NCBI GenBank assembly: GCA_944326545.1
Contig: CALVEH010000007.1
Location: 56,904-120,903 of the forward strand
DNA: 64,000 nt
From: Candidatus Gastranaerophilales bacterium
Lineage (GTDB): Bacteria; Cyanobacteriota; Vampirovibrionia; Gastranaerophilales; Gastranaerophilaceae
Direction: 5' to 3'
This document shows, one piece after another, positions 51,272 through 60,192 of the stretch. Under the pieces are notes generated by a model. That model was not told where the DNA came from. It ran no database searches and saw only the letters and a list, made by a program, of their open reading frames with translations. The position numbers were made by a program, and so were the translations under genes. Position 1 is the stretch's first letter. The number at the start of each line of letters is the position of its first letter.

Positions 51272-52426
51272 ATGAAAAAATTCCTAACAAAAGCTTTAAC
51301 GCTTGCTGTTATTTTCGGAATCTCTTCTATGGCAACTTTTGCCAAAGAATACAAAGATTTGCCGAAAAATCACTGGGCGTACAAACAAATCCAACTTCTT
51401 ACAGATTTTGATGTAGTAGTAGGATATCCTGACGGTCTTTATCGCCCTGAACAACCTGTAACAAGGGCAGAATTTTCTTCAATGGTTGTAAAAGCTTTCA
51501 ACCAAGAAAAAGCACCTATTACAAACCCTGTTCAATTCAAAGATTTTACAGAAAAAGACTGGTTCTACGGAGTTGTCCAAAGAGCAGTAATGTTTGACCT
51601 TTTAAAAGGTTATCCTAACGGAAACTTCAATCCAAGAGGAACAGTTGCAAGAGGTCACGTTATCTCTACAATAGTTAACGCTTTGACTACAGAGACAATT
51701 TCTAACCAAAAAGCAAAAGATATTTTAGAAAACAGCTACGATGACTATGACCAAATTCCTGATTGGTTAATTATTGCTGCTGGCAAAGCAGAAATTCTCG
51801 GTATGGTTGTTAAAGCTCCCGGTGAAGACAACTACATCAACGCACAACGTCCAGCAACAAGAGCAGAACTTGCTGCATTTCTTGTAAAAATGCTTGAACA
51901 AGCAAAACTCAACCCTAACGAAAAACTCAGAGAAGCTATGAGACCAAGAATGGGAGAAGGCATCGTTATTGACGCAGCTGACGTTGACGGATATATCGCA
52001 ACAATCCCTGCTGGTACAGTTATCCCTGTTATGGTTTTAAACAAACAAATTACTTGCAAAAAATCAAACGTTGATGAAGATTTTCTTTCTAAATTACCTA
52101 AAAACTTGGTTACAAAAGAAAAATATCTTCTTCTTGTCGAAGGTGACTGCCTAAACGGTAAAATTACCGACGTAAAAAGAGGCAGACTCTTTGTAAGAAA
52201 CGGTTTTGTTAATATGCAAACTCACACAATTACAACAGACAGAAATCAAACAGCAACTTTATTAGGTGATGCTGTAGGCGGTTACAGACTCGAAGGTTTC
52301 TGGAAAACTTTATACCTTAAAGTTATTAAAGGCCACAGAATCGTTATCCACGAAGGAGACATTCTTAACCTTAAACTCCAAAAACCTGTAAGAATCGACC
52401 TTACAAACGGTATGATTTTAGAATAA
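51272..52426 (+). CDS. SLH-domain exported protein
   Basis: 384 aa. Signal peptide MKKFLTKALTLAVIFGISSMATFA, then SLH repeats: YKDLPKNHWAYKQIQLLTD...VVVGYPDGLYRPEQPVTRAEF (about 25-70), KDFTEKDWFYGVVQRAVMFDLLKGYPNGNFNPRG (about 90-130) and ANAQRPATRAELAAFL (about 190-210). C-terminal half beta-rich. SLH repeats bind secondary polymers on peptidoglycan; in Cyanobacteria and relatives such proteins link the outer membrane to the wall. RBS AAGGAGAAAG. Confidence 0.85.
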   Translation: MKKFLTKALTLAVIFGISSMATFAKEYKDLPKNHWAYKQIQLLTDFDVVVGYPDGLYRPEQPVTRAEFSSMVVKAFNQEKAPITNPVQFKDFTEKDWFYGVVQRAVMFDLLKGYPNGNFNPRGTVARGHVISTIVNALTTETISNQKAKDILENSYDDYDQIPDWLIIAAGKAEILGMVVKAPGEDNYINAQRPATRAELAAFLVKMLEQAKLNPNEKLREAMRPRMGEGIVIDAADVDGYIATIPAGTVIPVMVLNKQITCKKSNVDEDFLSKLPKNLVTKEKYLLLVEGDCLNGKITDVKRGRLFVRNGFVNMQTHTITTDRNQTATLLGDAVGGYRLEGFWKTLYLKVIKGHRIVIHEGDILNLKLQKPVRIDLTNGMILE

Positions 52427-52442
52427 ACAATTTTTTAAATAT

Positions 52443-52477
52443 GAAAAGACCGAGATTATCCCAATCTCGGTCTTTTA
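52443..52477 (+). terminator. Rho-independent terminator
   Basis: AAAAGACCGAGATT pairs with AATCTCGGTCTTTT (14 bp, 5-nt loop) just after the SLH gene. Confidence 0.88.
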
Positions 52478-52557
52478 GTATATTTTTATTTATAAAATTA
52501 AAGTTTATAAAAATAATGCCGATGTATTTAACACGATATAAAACGAGAGATTTTGTT

Positions 52558-53199
52558 ATGCTTTTTAAAAGAAAATGTAAAATAACCTTTATAGCACATG
52601 GTGCAACACTTTATACGGAAGAAAACCGTATCTGCGATATAGAAAGCCACCCTCCGTTAAACGAAAGAGGACAAGAAGAAGCTGAAAACATTGCAAAATG
52701 GATTGCAAGACGTTCTCCTCAAGTAGATGCAATCTACACAGGGGAATCATTGAGCTGTATTCAAACCGCAAAATATATTGCAAAAGAATACGAAAAAGAC
52801 ATCATTATAAGACCCGACCTAAAAAACCAAGAATTCGGTATCTGGAAAGGCCTAAGCTATAACGAAATCGAAAAAAAATATCCGGAAATGCTTGAAAAAT
52901 ACCACGAATTCACTTCAAGCTATGCGCCTGAAGGCGGTGAAACCTTGCTTGAGTTCCAATCTCGTGTTGAATCCGTTATACAAAATCTTATAGAAGAAAA
53001 CCTCACAAAGAGAATAATTATAGTTACACACTCAAACTTTATCAGAGCTGCAATAAGAAACGCACTCGAAATACCCGTTGAATATCAAAACAGAGTATTC
53101 ATTCCAACAGGCAGTGCAACTCAGATTAAATATTCTCAAGGGTGGAATATGCTCATGTACTGCGCACATGTACCTCTTTTTGCAAAGTATGTGGTATAA
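52558..53199 (+). CDS. Histidine-phosphatase-superfamily protein with replaced catalytic residues
   Basis: 213 aa from MLFKRKCK. Family pattern is clear: KITFIAHGATLY at the start, DLKNQEFGIWKGLSYNEIEKKYPE in the middle and IIVTHSNFIRAAIRNAL near the end with the second catalytic His. However, the RHGE/RHGET motif reads A-H-G-A-T, so the first phosphate-binding Arg is Ala13, and the L-x-R-A-x-x-T-A arginine is also replaced (LSCIQTA). Both changes affect phosphate binding, so the protein may be inactive or have changed specificity. The upstream start at 52441 would lie inside the terminator and is rejected. Confidence 0.8.
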   Translation: MLFKRKCKITFIAHGATLYTEENRICDIESHPPLNERGQEEAENIAKWIARRSPQVDAIYTGESLSCIQTAKYIAKEYEKDIIIRPDLKNQEFGIWKGLSYNEIEKKYPEMLEKYHEFTSSYAPEGGETLLEFQSRVESVIQNLIEENLTKRIIIVTHSNFIRAAIRNALEIPVEYQNRVFIPTGSATQIKYSQGWNMLMYCAHVPLFAKYVV

Positions 53200-53327
53200 G
53201 CGAATACTTATAAACTTTTAGCACATCTTATTCTTTACAAAACTTTTCACAAATGCTGACAAATTTGATATGATTAAAATAATCATTAATAATATTGGCA
53301 AGTATAGTCAAAGACGGGTAAGGATTA

Positions 53328-54164
53328 TTGGATAAGAAAAAGATTATATCTGCTTTAATAATAGGTTTTATGGCAGTAGTTTCTTTGCCATTAGAGGCTT
53401 ATTGCGCAAAGCCCCAATTAAAACCAAAGGTTAAAATTGAAAACGCATCAAACTATAGAACCTCTACAGCAAGACAAAAAACCACATCACAAAAAAGCCG
53501 AACAACAAAATCTGCTAAAACAGCCACCGCAAAAAGTCTTCCGCAAAGAGAAATAAAAACTTACAAGGATGAACAAGGACACCCTATCTCGGAAAAACAA
53601 AAAGAGCGTTCCAAAAACCTTAAAAAAGTTTATAAAGGCGTAACCAAAGACGAACATATAATGGAAGCTTTGGAAATGTTAAAAGGCGGACTTGGCGAGT
53701 ACTCAAGACGAGCTATTTTAGGCAACAACTTATCAGAAAAACCTATGCAAGTTGATTTTGAAGACTTGAGCAAATTCGGTCAAGCGTACACAAATTTTGA
53801 TGCATTGGGTTGGAAGAAAAAAGAAAGATTGTACATATACATAAACAAAAAACACCAAGATGCACCAAAACCTGCTCTTGCTGCTGTATTAGCACACGAA
53901 GCACTGCATCAGGATGACTTTAACTCACTTAATGAAGAAACTTACGCCTGGACAATGGAAGCGGCGGTATGGACACAATTGTCAGAAAAATATCCGCAAT
54001 ACAACAACAGCACACACCCTCTTGCTGTTAGAGAAAACACGCTTAAAAAACTCTTTATCAAAGGCAATTATACAAGCAAATATATAAGAAAAACCGTTGT
54101 ATCAAACCCAGGGTACTCAAATCTTCCCTCACGTTCACCTGGATTTGAAGATGACAGCTTGTAA
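53328..54164 (+). CDS. Secreted zincin-like metalloprotease candidate
   Basis: 278 aa, TTG start with AAGGA 4 nt upstream. Signal peptide (residues 6-26). A basic, low-complexity linker (about 40-75, TKSAKTATAKS) is followed by a domain with HEALH at 190-194 and a conserved downstream Glu region (NEETYAWTMEA, 202-211), the layout of gluzincin-type peptidases. The family is not one I recognise, so activity is inference. No obvious partner nearby. Confidence 0.55.
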   Translation: MDKKKIISALIIGFMAVVSLPLEAYCAKPQLKPKVKIENASNYRTSTARQKTTSQKSRTTKSAKTATAKSLPQREIKTYKDEQGHPISEKQKERSKNLKKVYKGVTKDEHIMEALEMLKGGLGEYSRRAILGNNLSEKPMQVDFEDLSKFGQAYTNFDALGWKKKERLYIYINKKHQDAPKPALAAVLAHEALHQDDFNSLNEETYAWTMEAAVWTQLSEKYPQYNNSTHPLAVRENTLKKLFIKGNYTSKYIRKTVVSNPGYSNLPSRSPGFEDDSL

Positions 54165-54239
54165 AAAAAGTCAACAAACCATAGTATTTTTGGCTTGTGC
54201 ATGGTATTAATATATAATAGAATTTGGTTGGAGAATAAA

Positions 54240-54521
54240 ATGATTACAATAAAAGACGTTGAACACGTTGCAAAACTCGCCAGATTAGAACTTAGCGAAG
54301 AAGAAAAAGAAAAGTTCTCAAAACAGCTCGGCGACATTTTAAAATATGTTGAACAAATGAACGAAGTTGATACAACAGGCGTTGAACCTATGAGCCACGC
54401 AATACCGATGGTTAACGTAATGAGAGAAGACGAAGTTGTATCAGAACATACAAAAGAGGAACTGATGGCAAACGCGCCTTTAAAAGAGGACGGGTTCTTC
54501 AGGGTTCCAAAAATAAACTAA
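54240..54521 (+). CDS. gatC: Aspartyl/glutamyl-tRNA amidotransferase subunit C
   Basis: 93 aa from MITIKDVEHVAKLARLELSEEE. GatC signature with EVDTTGVEPMSHAIPMVNVMREDEV and the C-terminal NAPLKEDGFFRVPKI. Third subunit of the GatCAB complex that converts mischarged Glu-tRNA-Gln or Asp-tRNA-Asn. RBS GGAGAA. Single gene with its own promoter and terminator; gatA and gatB are elsewhere. Confidence 0.93.
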   Translation: MITIKDVEHVAKLARLELSEEEKEKFSKQLGDILKYVEQMNEVDTTGVEPMSHAIPMVNVMREDEVVSEHTKEELMANAPLKEDGFFRVPKIN

Positions 54522-54528
54522 AAGTTTC

Positions 54529-54562
54529 AAAAAGCTTAGAGGATTTCCCCTCTAAGCTTTTT
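54529..54562 (+). terminator. Rho-independent terminator after gatC
   Basis: AAAAAGCTTAGAGG with CCTCTAAGCTTTTT, 14-bp stem, 6-nt loop. Confidence 0.88.
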
Positions 54563-54611
54563 AACTTATGTAAAAAAATAAGGTCAAACAGTAAAAAGAT
54601 AGGGGTATAAA

Positions 54612-56225
54612 ATGGCAACAAAATATATTTTCGTAACAGGCGGTGTTGTTTCATCACTTGGTAAAGGGATTGTAGCAGCATCATTGGGCAGACTTTTAAA
54701 ATCCAGAGGTTTTTCTGTTGTCATACAAAAATTTGACCCTTATATAAACGTTGACCCCGGTACAATGAGCCCATTCCAACACGGAGAAGTTTTCGTTACC
54801 GATGACGGAGCAGAAACTGACCTCGATTTGGGGCACTACGAAAGATTTACGGATACTTCTTTAAGCAAAATCAACAACGTTACCTCAGGCAGTATCTACC
54901 AAACAGTTATTAAAAAAGAAAGAAAAGGCGAGTACTTAGGCGCAACAGTTCAAACTATTCCTCATATTACAAACGAGATTAAAGCAAGAATTAAAAAAGC
55001 AACAGCACAATTCAAGCCTGATTTCTTAATAACAGAAGTCGGAGGAACAATCGGTGACATTGAGAGTTTGCCGTTTATTGAAGCGATAAGACAATTCCGT
55101 ACCGAAGCAGGATTTGGCAACAGCCTCTCTATACACGTTACGCTTGTTCCTTACTTACCAACCTCCGGTGAACTTAAAACAAAACCATCGCAACACAGCG
55201 TTTCTGTTTTAAGAAGCTACGGTATTCAACCTGAGATTTTGGTTTGCAGAACATCAAAACCGCTTCCTAAAAAAGAAAAAGAAAAACTGGCTCTGTTCTG
55301 TTCAGTTCCTGTTGATGCGGTTATTGAATGTAAGGATTTAAAATCTATTTACGAAGTACCTCTTGCTTTAGAAGAACAACAAATGGCTCACGTTGTATTG
55401 CAAAGATTGCAGCTGCTCGATAAAAAACCAAATCTTGATTCTTGGAAAAAGCTTGTAGAAAAAATTAAAAACCCAAAAACAACATATAAAATAGCTATAG
55501 CAGGCAAATACACAAACCTGTCAGACGCTTATATTTCTGTAGTAGAAGCTTTAAAACACGCAGGTTATCATAAAGATGCCAAAATCGACATAAAATGGAT
55601 TAATTCAGAAGAATGTGTTGATATGGCAAAAGCAAAAGAGATTCTATCAGACGTTGACGGTCTTGTTGTTCCCGGTGGATTTGGTGTAAGAGGTATAGAA
55701 GGTAAACTTAATGCCATAAGATATGCAAGAGAAAACAACTTGCCATTTTTGGGCTTGTGCTTAGGTATGCAATGTACTGTTATTGAATACGCAAGAAATG
55801 TTGTAGGTCTCAAAGGTGCAAACTCTACAGAATTTAATGAAGGTACGCCATATCCTGTAATAGACTTTATGCCTGAACAAAAAAATATTGACGAACTTGG
55901 CGGAACAATGCGTCTTGGCAAATTTGATTGCGTATTACAAAAAGGTACAAAAGCTTTTGATGCGTACGGAAAAGTTAAAACAATATCCGAAAGACACCGT
56001 CACAGATACGAGGTTAACAACGAGTATAAAAAACAAATCGAAGACGCCGGGCTTGTATTCTCAGGTATGTCACCTGACGGCCAGTTGTGTGAAATAGTAG
56101 AATATCCTAAAAACGATTGGTTTGTAGCTTGTCAGTTCCATCCTGAGTTCAAATCAAGACCTGAACATCCGCATCCGTTGTTTGAAGGTTTAATTAACGC
56201 AATAAGCAAAAACAAAAATATATAA
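54612..56225 (+). CDS. pyrG: CTP synthase
   Basis: 537 aa. N-terminal amidoligase domain with [10 protein letters not shown] (P-loop, residues 10-19), [11 protein letters not shown] and the GTIGDIE region; C-terminal glutamine amidotransferase with the nucleophile in GLCLGMQ (about residue 380) and HPEF near the end. Converts UTP to CTP. RBS GGGG 6 nt upstream. Confidence 0.96.
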   Translation: MATKYIFVTGGVVSSLGKGIVAASLGRLLKSRGFSVVIQKFDPYINVDPGTMSPFQHGEVFVTDDGAETDLDLGHYERFTDTSLSKINNVTSGSIYQTVIKKERKGEYLGATVQTIPHITNEIKARIKKATAQFKPDFLITEVGGTIGDIESLPFIEAIRQFRTEAGFGNSLSIHVTLVPYLPTSGELKTKPSQHSVSVLRSYGIQPEILVCRTSKPLPKKEKEKLALFCSVPVDAVIECKDLKSIYEVPLALEEQQMAHVVLQRLQLLDKKPNLDSWKKLVEKIKNPKTTYKIAIAGKYTNLSDAYISVVEALKHAGYHKDAKIDIKWINSEECVDMAKAKEILSDVDGLVVPGGFGVRGIEGKLNAIRYARENNLPFLGLCLGMQCTVIEYARNVVGLKGANSTEFNEGTPYPVIDFMPEQKNIDELGGTMRLGKFDCVLQKGTKAFDAYGKVKTISERHRHRYEVNNEYKKQIEDAGLVFSGMSPDGQLCEIVEYPKNDWFVACQFHPEFKSRPEHPHPLFEGLINAISKNKNI

Positions 56226-56317
56226 TTTGTCCGATATAAAAGCCCTAAAAATATGTTATTTTTATAAAAAAATGGGTATTATTAATATAGGAACACCAGC
56301 TTATACAGGAGTGCGCT

Positions 56318-57124
56318 ATGAATATACTAATTTCAAACGACGACGGACTAATGGCAAACGGTATCAGAGCATTGACTGAAGCTTTGAGTTGCGAGCATGA
56401 CGTTTATGTAATTGCTCCGGATAGAGAACGCAGTGCTGCGGGTCACTCATTAACACTGCATACACCTTTAAGGGTTGAAGAATTAGACCCTAAATTCGGC
56501 GCAAAAAGAAATTGGGTAACAACAGGTACTCCTGGAGACTGCGTAAAAATTGGTCTTAGTGCAATATTAGAACCTCATGAAATGCCTGACCTCGTTATAT
56601 CAGGAATAAACCACGGTCCAAACCTTGGTGCTGATATTTTATACTCAGGCACAGTCAGCTGCGCTTTAGAAGGAGCAATGTTGGGATTCCCCGCTATTGC
56701 AACATCTTTAGCCGGTTTGCATTATGAAGTGGAAAACTTTGCTTTTGCTGCTAACTTTATGGCAAAATTCGTAAACAAAATCAAAGATATTAACTTCCCT
56801 CAAAAATCTATACTCAATATCAACTTCCCTTCTTTAGAAGAAGAGGATATTGCAGGCATTGCAATAACAAAACTCGGAACAAGAATGTTTACAAGCAAAT
56901 ACGACAAACGTATTGACCCGAGAGGCAAAACCTACTACTGGCTTGCCGGAGAATTAATTGAATACGATGAAAACGACGGAACAGATATCAATGCTGTACG
57001 TCAAAACAAGGTTTCAATTACGCCTATTACTTTTGAAATGACACACCAAAGCATAATGAAAGATTTAGAAAAAGCATTCTGCTCAGAAAACAGCTGTGAC
57101 TGGTTCTCATCAGAAGACAAATAG
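56318..57124 (+). CDS. surE: 5'/3'-nucleotidase SurE
   Basis: 268 aa. N-terminal ILISNDDGLMANGIRAL with the metal-binding Asp pair, then ISGINHGPNLGADILYSGTVSCALEG, and C-terminal DINAVRQNKVSITP. Dephosphorylates nucleoside monophosphates. RBS CAGGAG. Confidence 0.94.
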   Translation: MNILISNDDGLMANGIRALTEALSCEHDVYVIAPDRERSAAGHSLTLHTPLRVEELDPKFGAKRNWVTTGTPGDCVKIGLSAILEPHEMPDLVISGINHGPNLGADILYSGTVSCALEGAMLGFPAIATSLAGLHYEVENFAFAANFMAKFVNKIKDINFPQKSILNINFPSLEEEDIAGIAITKLGTRMFTSKYDKRIDPRGKTYYWLAGELIEYDENDGTDINAVRQNKVSITPITFEMTHQSIMKDLEKAFCSENSCDWFSSEDK

Positions 57125-57302
57125 TATGTGTCTGAGGCGGCTTCTTTTGTACCCAAAAGTATCCTGACGCGTATGGCTCGTAGCTTGCCAACGACTCAAG
57201 CTGGCAGGGTACACTTTCTGCTGAAAAATATGCTAAATGTCATATTTTGAGAAGAATATCCCATGCACTTGTTGCCTGTGGCAGATTTGTTGATAAAATC
57301 AA
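57125..57302. repeat. Degenerate family A fragment
   Basis: CCAAAAGTATCCTGACGCGTATGGCTCGTAGC resembles the inner block of family A (ATCCTGATATGTACGGCTCGTAAAC), and GTACCC...GGGTAC forms a long-range inverted repeat. No gene between surE and the convergent CxxCxxCC protein. Confidence 0.45.
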
Positions 57303-57692
57303 TTATTTTAAGTAATCTTTAAATTTTTTCTTATGCACTGTATATCCACACCCTTCATGCAAATCTGCAGGATAGTGGATTCGTGGCATAGGATAACGTT
57401 TGCACATATCAAGTCTTTTATCATAGACAGAGCAAAGCCCGTCTTTTGTTACGTATTTGCATGCAAAAATAAGATTGCCAAATTCATCTTTCCCTTTTAT
57501 ATAAAATCGCTTGTACGAAGGAAAAAGAAACTGCATTATTTTAAATTCTTCTGGCGTATATGTATCATAGCTGTACATATAGTTGCAGCATTTTCCGCAT
57601 TTTTTGCACTCACCTGTGATTTCGTACTCCATTTTTTCTGGAACGAAATATGACATTATCTCCCAATAAATCGACTTTATAAGGTCAAACAT
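57303..57692 (-). CDS. CxxCxxCC (UPF0153/YkgJ-like) metal-binding protein
   Basis: 129 aa from MFDLIKSIYWE. Cysteine set C-K-K-C-G-K-C-C at about residues 29-36, then LIFACKYVTKDGLCSVYDKRLDMCKRYP and a final CGY, the conserved pattern of the zinc/iron-binding CxxCxxCC family. Function of the family is not established. The start was set after the stop of the upstream small membrane protein; an extension to 57743 would overlap it and lacks an RBS. Confidence 0.8.
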   Translation of the reverse strand: MFDLIKSIYWEIMSYFVPEKMEYEITGECKKCGKCCNYMYSYDTYTPEEFKIMQFLFPSYKRFYIKGKDEFGNLIFACKYVTKDGLCSVYDKRLDMCKRYPMPRIHYPADLHEGCGYTVHKKKFKDYLK

Positions 57693-57702
57693 AGCAACAG
57701 GA

Positions 57703-57936
57703 TTATTCCATATTATATTTTGCACGGCACTGCTGCATAACATAAGAACATAACTCTTTTGATGGCTTTTCCATTATTTTTTTGCTTTTTTCCAAGTTAG
57801 CTTTATGCACAACAGTAGCTTCCGGAGTAGTCCAATCTTTGTATAGTTTATAAGACCCCGCAATAATTATCATTAAAAGCAGAGCCACTACCCCGTATTC
57901 TATAGCTGAACGTGCTGAAGTCGGTAAATCTCTCAT
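57703..57936 (-). CDS. Small membrane protein (77 aa)
   Basis: Starts MRDLPTSARSAIEYG. One transmembrane helix (about residues 16-33, GVVALLLMIIIAGSYKL) and a charged cytoplasmic tail ending QQCRAKYNME with two cysteines in CSYVMQQC. Leaderless-type start: TATACT ends 6 nt before the ATG. Nine codons upstream another Met is in frame but overlaps the promoter. No family recognised. Confidence 0.65.
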   Translation of the reverse strand: MRDLPTSARSAIEYGVVALLLMIIIAGSYKLYKDWTTPEATVVHKANLEKSKKIMEKPSKELCSYVMQQCRAKYNME

Positions 57937-57942
57937 ATTTCG

Positions 57943-57971
57943 AGTATATCTCATTTGACAAAAGCAATCAA
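57943..57971 (-). promoter_or_regulatory. Leaderless-type promoter of the 77-aa membrane protein
   Basis: On the minus strand TTGATT, a 17-bp spacer, TATACT, 6 nt, then the ATG at 57936. Good promoter spacing with no ribosome binding site. Confidence 0.6.
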
Positions 57972-58966
57972 TCAGAATTTTCTTTTTTAATCAACTCAAT
58001 AATTTTACGCACTCTTGCTGTGTAAGAATGGCTTTTAAGCACATCTGCATATCCTATTGTTGCTATTTTTTGTGCTATTTCAGGGTTTTTAAGATAAAAC
58101 TCTGTTTTATCCAAAAGATCATCAACATTTTTGTAAGTTTCAAGCTCTTTTGAAACAATAAAATTACGACTAATATCTTCCATATCGTCAGTAAGCAAAA
58201 AGCCCCGTGAAGCAAGAACTTCAAAGACTCTGTAGTTCAACCCTGATTTACCCTGCAACGTAATATTTATATTCACCAAGCTATTCGCATAAACCTTTGC
58301 AAGGTCGTTTTCTGTTGTCAAAAAGCCCTTATATGCACTTTTATAAATATCAAGCTCCTTCTCAGAAAGGAATTGTTTTTCTTTCATATCATCAAGACTT
58401 TGCAAGAAGTGCTTTTCATAAGAAAAAATATTAACTTTTCTGCCAAACTTTTTAATCAAAGCAGCAAGAATCTTTTGTCTTTTTTCTGTTAACGGACGTC
58501 CGACAAAAGAAATCTCATAAATCGGAGCGTTTTCTATATCGTCATTAAGCCTGTATGCTTTACTATTAACAGCCAGCGGAAGATAATGACAATTCGGCAA
58601 GTCTTTGACAAAATTCTTGTCCCACATAAAAGAAAGCAAATTGAGCTTTTTAAATTCCTCATACAAATGAGGTTTATTTACACAAGCGTATTTGCCCTTA
58701 GGCTCGTCTGCAAAATAGTGAATAAGTTTATAATTGTCTTTGTTTTTTAAAATAAAGTCTTTTAGCTCTTCATTGTCACAAAACAAAAATCCGTAATCAT
58801 ATCCGATTATTATGTCAGGTTTAAAGCGTTTAATATCTTCAACAGAGAGTTCTCTAAGGTCTTTTTCCATAACAAAGCAGCCGTTTGATTTAAACCCTTG
58901 TCTAAACCCTTTCATAATAAGAGCTCCCGCAATACTGTTGGGTAATGTAATCAAAACTTTAAGCAT
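57968..58966 (-). CDS. Glycosyltransferase (GT4/CgeB-like)
   Basis: 332 aa from MLKVLITLPNSIAGALIMKG. GT-B-type pattern with IIIGYDYGFLF, SFVGRPLTEKRQKILAALIKK and the acceptor/donor region FEVLASRGFLLTDDMEDISRNF. Shares features with CgeB/glycosyl_transferase 1_2 proteins that modify surface structures or flagellin. GGTGG supports the start at 58966. Downstream of acsC with no gap; probably the same transcript. A role in flagellin glycosylation is possible given the flagellins, but unproven. Confidence 0.75.
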   Translation of the reverse strand: MLKVLITLPNSIAGALIMKGFRQGFKSNGCFVMEKDLRELSVEDIKRFKPDIIIGYDYGFLFCDNEELKDFILKNKDNYKLIHYFADEPKGKYACVNKPHLYEEFKKLNLLSFMWDKNFVKDLPNCHYLPLAVNSKAYRLNDDIENAPIYEISFVGRPLTEKRQKILAALIKKFGRKVNIFSYEKHFLQSLDDMKEKQFLSEKELDIYKSAYKGFLTTENDLAKVYANSLVNINITLQGKSGLNYRVFEVLASRGFLLTDDMEDISRNFIVSKELETYKNVDDLLDKTEFYLKNPEIAQKIATIGYADVLKSHSYTARVRKIIELIKKENSD

Positions 58967-58983
58967 ACTTTTTACCACCAAAT

Positions 58984-60192
58984 CTAACTCTGTTTTAAAA
59001 ATTCCGGAATCTGACAAGCCTCAATAGTGCCTGTAACTATTTGCCACTCAGGCATTGCCTCTTGCAGTTCTTCTTGCATGTGAGCCAAAAGCCCCGGGAT
59101 AATTATTTTGCGAGTGTTCACTTTTTCTAAAAGACCGTAATTTTTAACAGAACGAGCAACCAACTCTGCAGTAAACTTGTCGGCCGACCACGCTGTTAAA
59201 ACGCTCATTCCGTCAGACGGCGTAACTACAAGGTAAGACCCGAAAGGTAAAGCCTCTAACTCACCCGCTACAGCAAAATACGTGAGGGCAAAGTTTGTAG
59301 TCAAAAGTATTGGTGCGTTTTTATCCGGTTCGTTAAATTCGTAAACCTTTGCCTCAACCTGTAAAGGCTTTTGAGGGTTTGTATAAATATTTTGTCTTAA
59401 CGTAAACAATGTTGAAACCGTTGCCTCATCAAACTCAGGCAAAACAATTATATTTGCATATCTGCATATCAAAACCGATGCAGCAGCAACAATCTCTAAA
59501 GAATCAAGGCTCTTTGGCAATCTGACCATAACAGGATAAGTCAAAGGTTCGTGACGTCTCAGTATTGCAGCACGTCTTATCAATGTTAATTGTTCTACTG
59601 CTTTTGGCAGATTTTTAAAATCATACTCGAGTATTATATCTTTCTCACCTGAAGCAATCGCTTCTTTTGACAAGTTTTCGAGTTCATTTATATCTGAACC
59701 TTTAATTATTTTAAAAGGTGAGTTTTTGGAAATTACCGCAATATTTTTAGCTTCTATTTTTCTTGTTGCATCTTCGATATTTTGACCGGTTAAATAAACA
59801 GCATCAATCTTAAATTTTTCGCCAATGCGTTCTATTTCATAAGCGGCAATTTTATCAAACTTTTTATCAAAATCTTTATCATCAGAATCTAGCTCAATAG
59901 CCGCAACAGTCGGATGTACAAAAGTTTTATCATGTCGGTACATTACATTTTCGCCGCCTGTAATAAGAGTTTGCGACAATTTTATTTCGTGTTGTTGAAT
60001 TTTTGATGATTCCGCAAATTTTTCTTTAAGCTCAGCAGGGATATGAGGACATTTTTCAATATCAGCTTGTTTTTTTGCAAGTTTTAAAGCATAAGCCATA
60101 CACGTAGGACATCCGCATTTTTTGCAGTTTGTACCTTCAGCTTTTTTGGCTCCGGGTAGGTATTTAAAAATCTGCATGCCTGTGAGATTCAT
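58984..60192 (-). CDS. acsC: Corrinoid iron-sulfur protein large subunit
   Basis: 402 aa. N-terminal [4Fe-4S] motif C23-x2-C26-x4-C31-x16-C48, as in CFeSP large subunits. Central TIM barrel (about 90-320) and C-terminal cobalamin-binding region with VVTPSDGMSVLTAW and IIIPGLLAHMQEELQEAMPEW. Carries a methyl group on cobalamin between a methyltransferase and acetyl-CoA synthase in the Wood-Ljungdahl pathway. acsC overlaps acsD by 1 bp (TAATG). No acsA, acsB or acsE in the window. Confidence 0.85.
   Translation of the reverse strand: MNLTGMQIFKYLPGAKKAEGTNCKKCGCPTCMAYALKLAKKQADIEKCPHIPAELKEKFAESSKIQQHEIKLSQTLITGGENVMYRHDKTFVHPTVAAIELDSDDKDFDKKFDKIAAYEIERIGEKFKIDAVYLTGQNIEDATRKIEAKNIAVISKNSPFKIIKGSDINELENLSKEAIASGEKDIILEYDFKNLPKAVEQLTLIRRAAILRRHEPLTYPVMVRLPKSLDSLEIVAAASVLICRYANIIVLPEFDEATVSTLFTLRQNIYTNPQKPLQVEAKVYEFNEPDKNAPILLTTNFALTYFAVAGELEALPFGSYLVVTPSDGMSVLTAWSADKFTAELVARSVKNYGLLEKVNTRKIIIPGLLAHMQEELQEAMPEWQIVTGTIEACQIPEFLKQS

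Noticed and set aside
52441..52557. Upstream start for the histidine-phosphatase-like gene
   Set aside because: Falls inside the hairpin of the SLH gene terminator.
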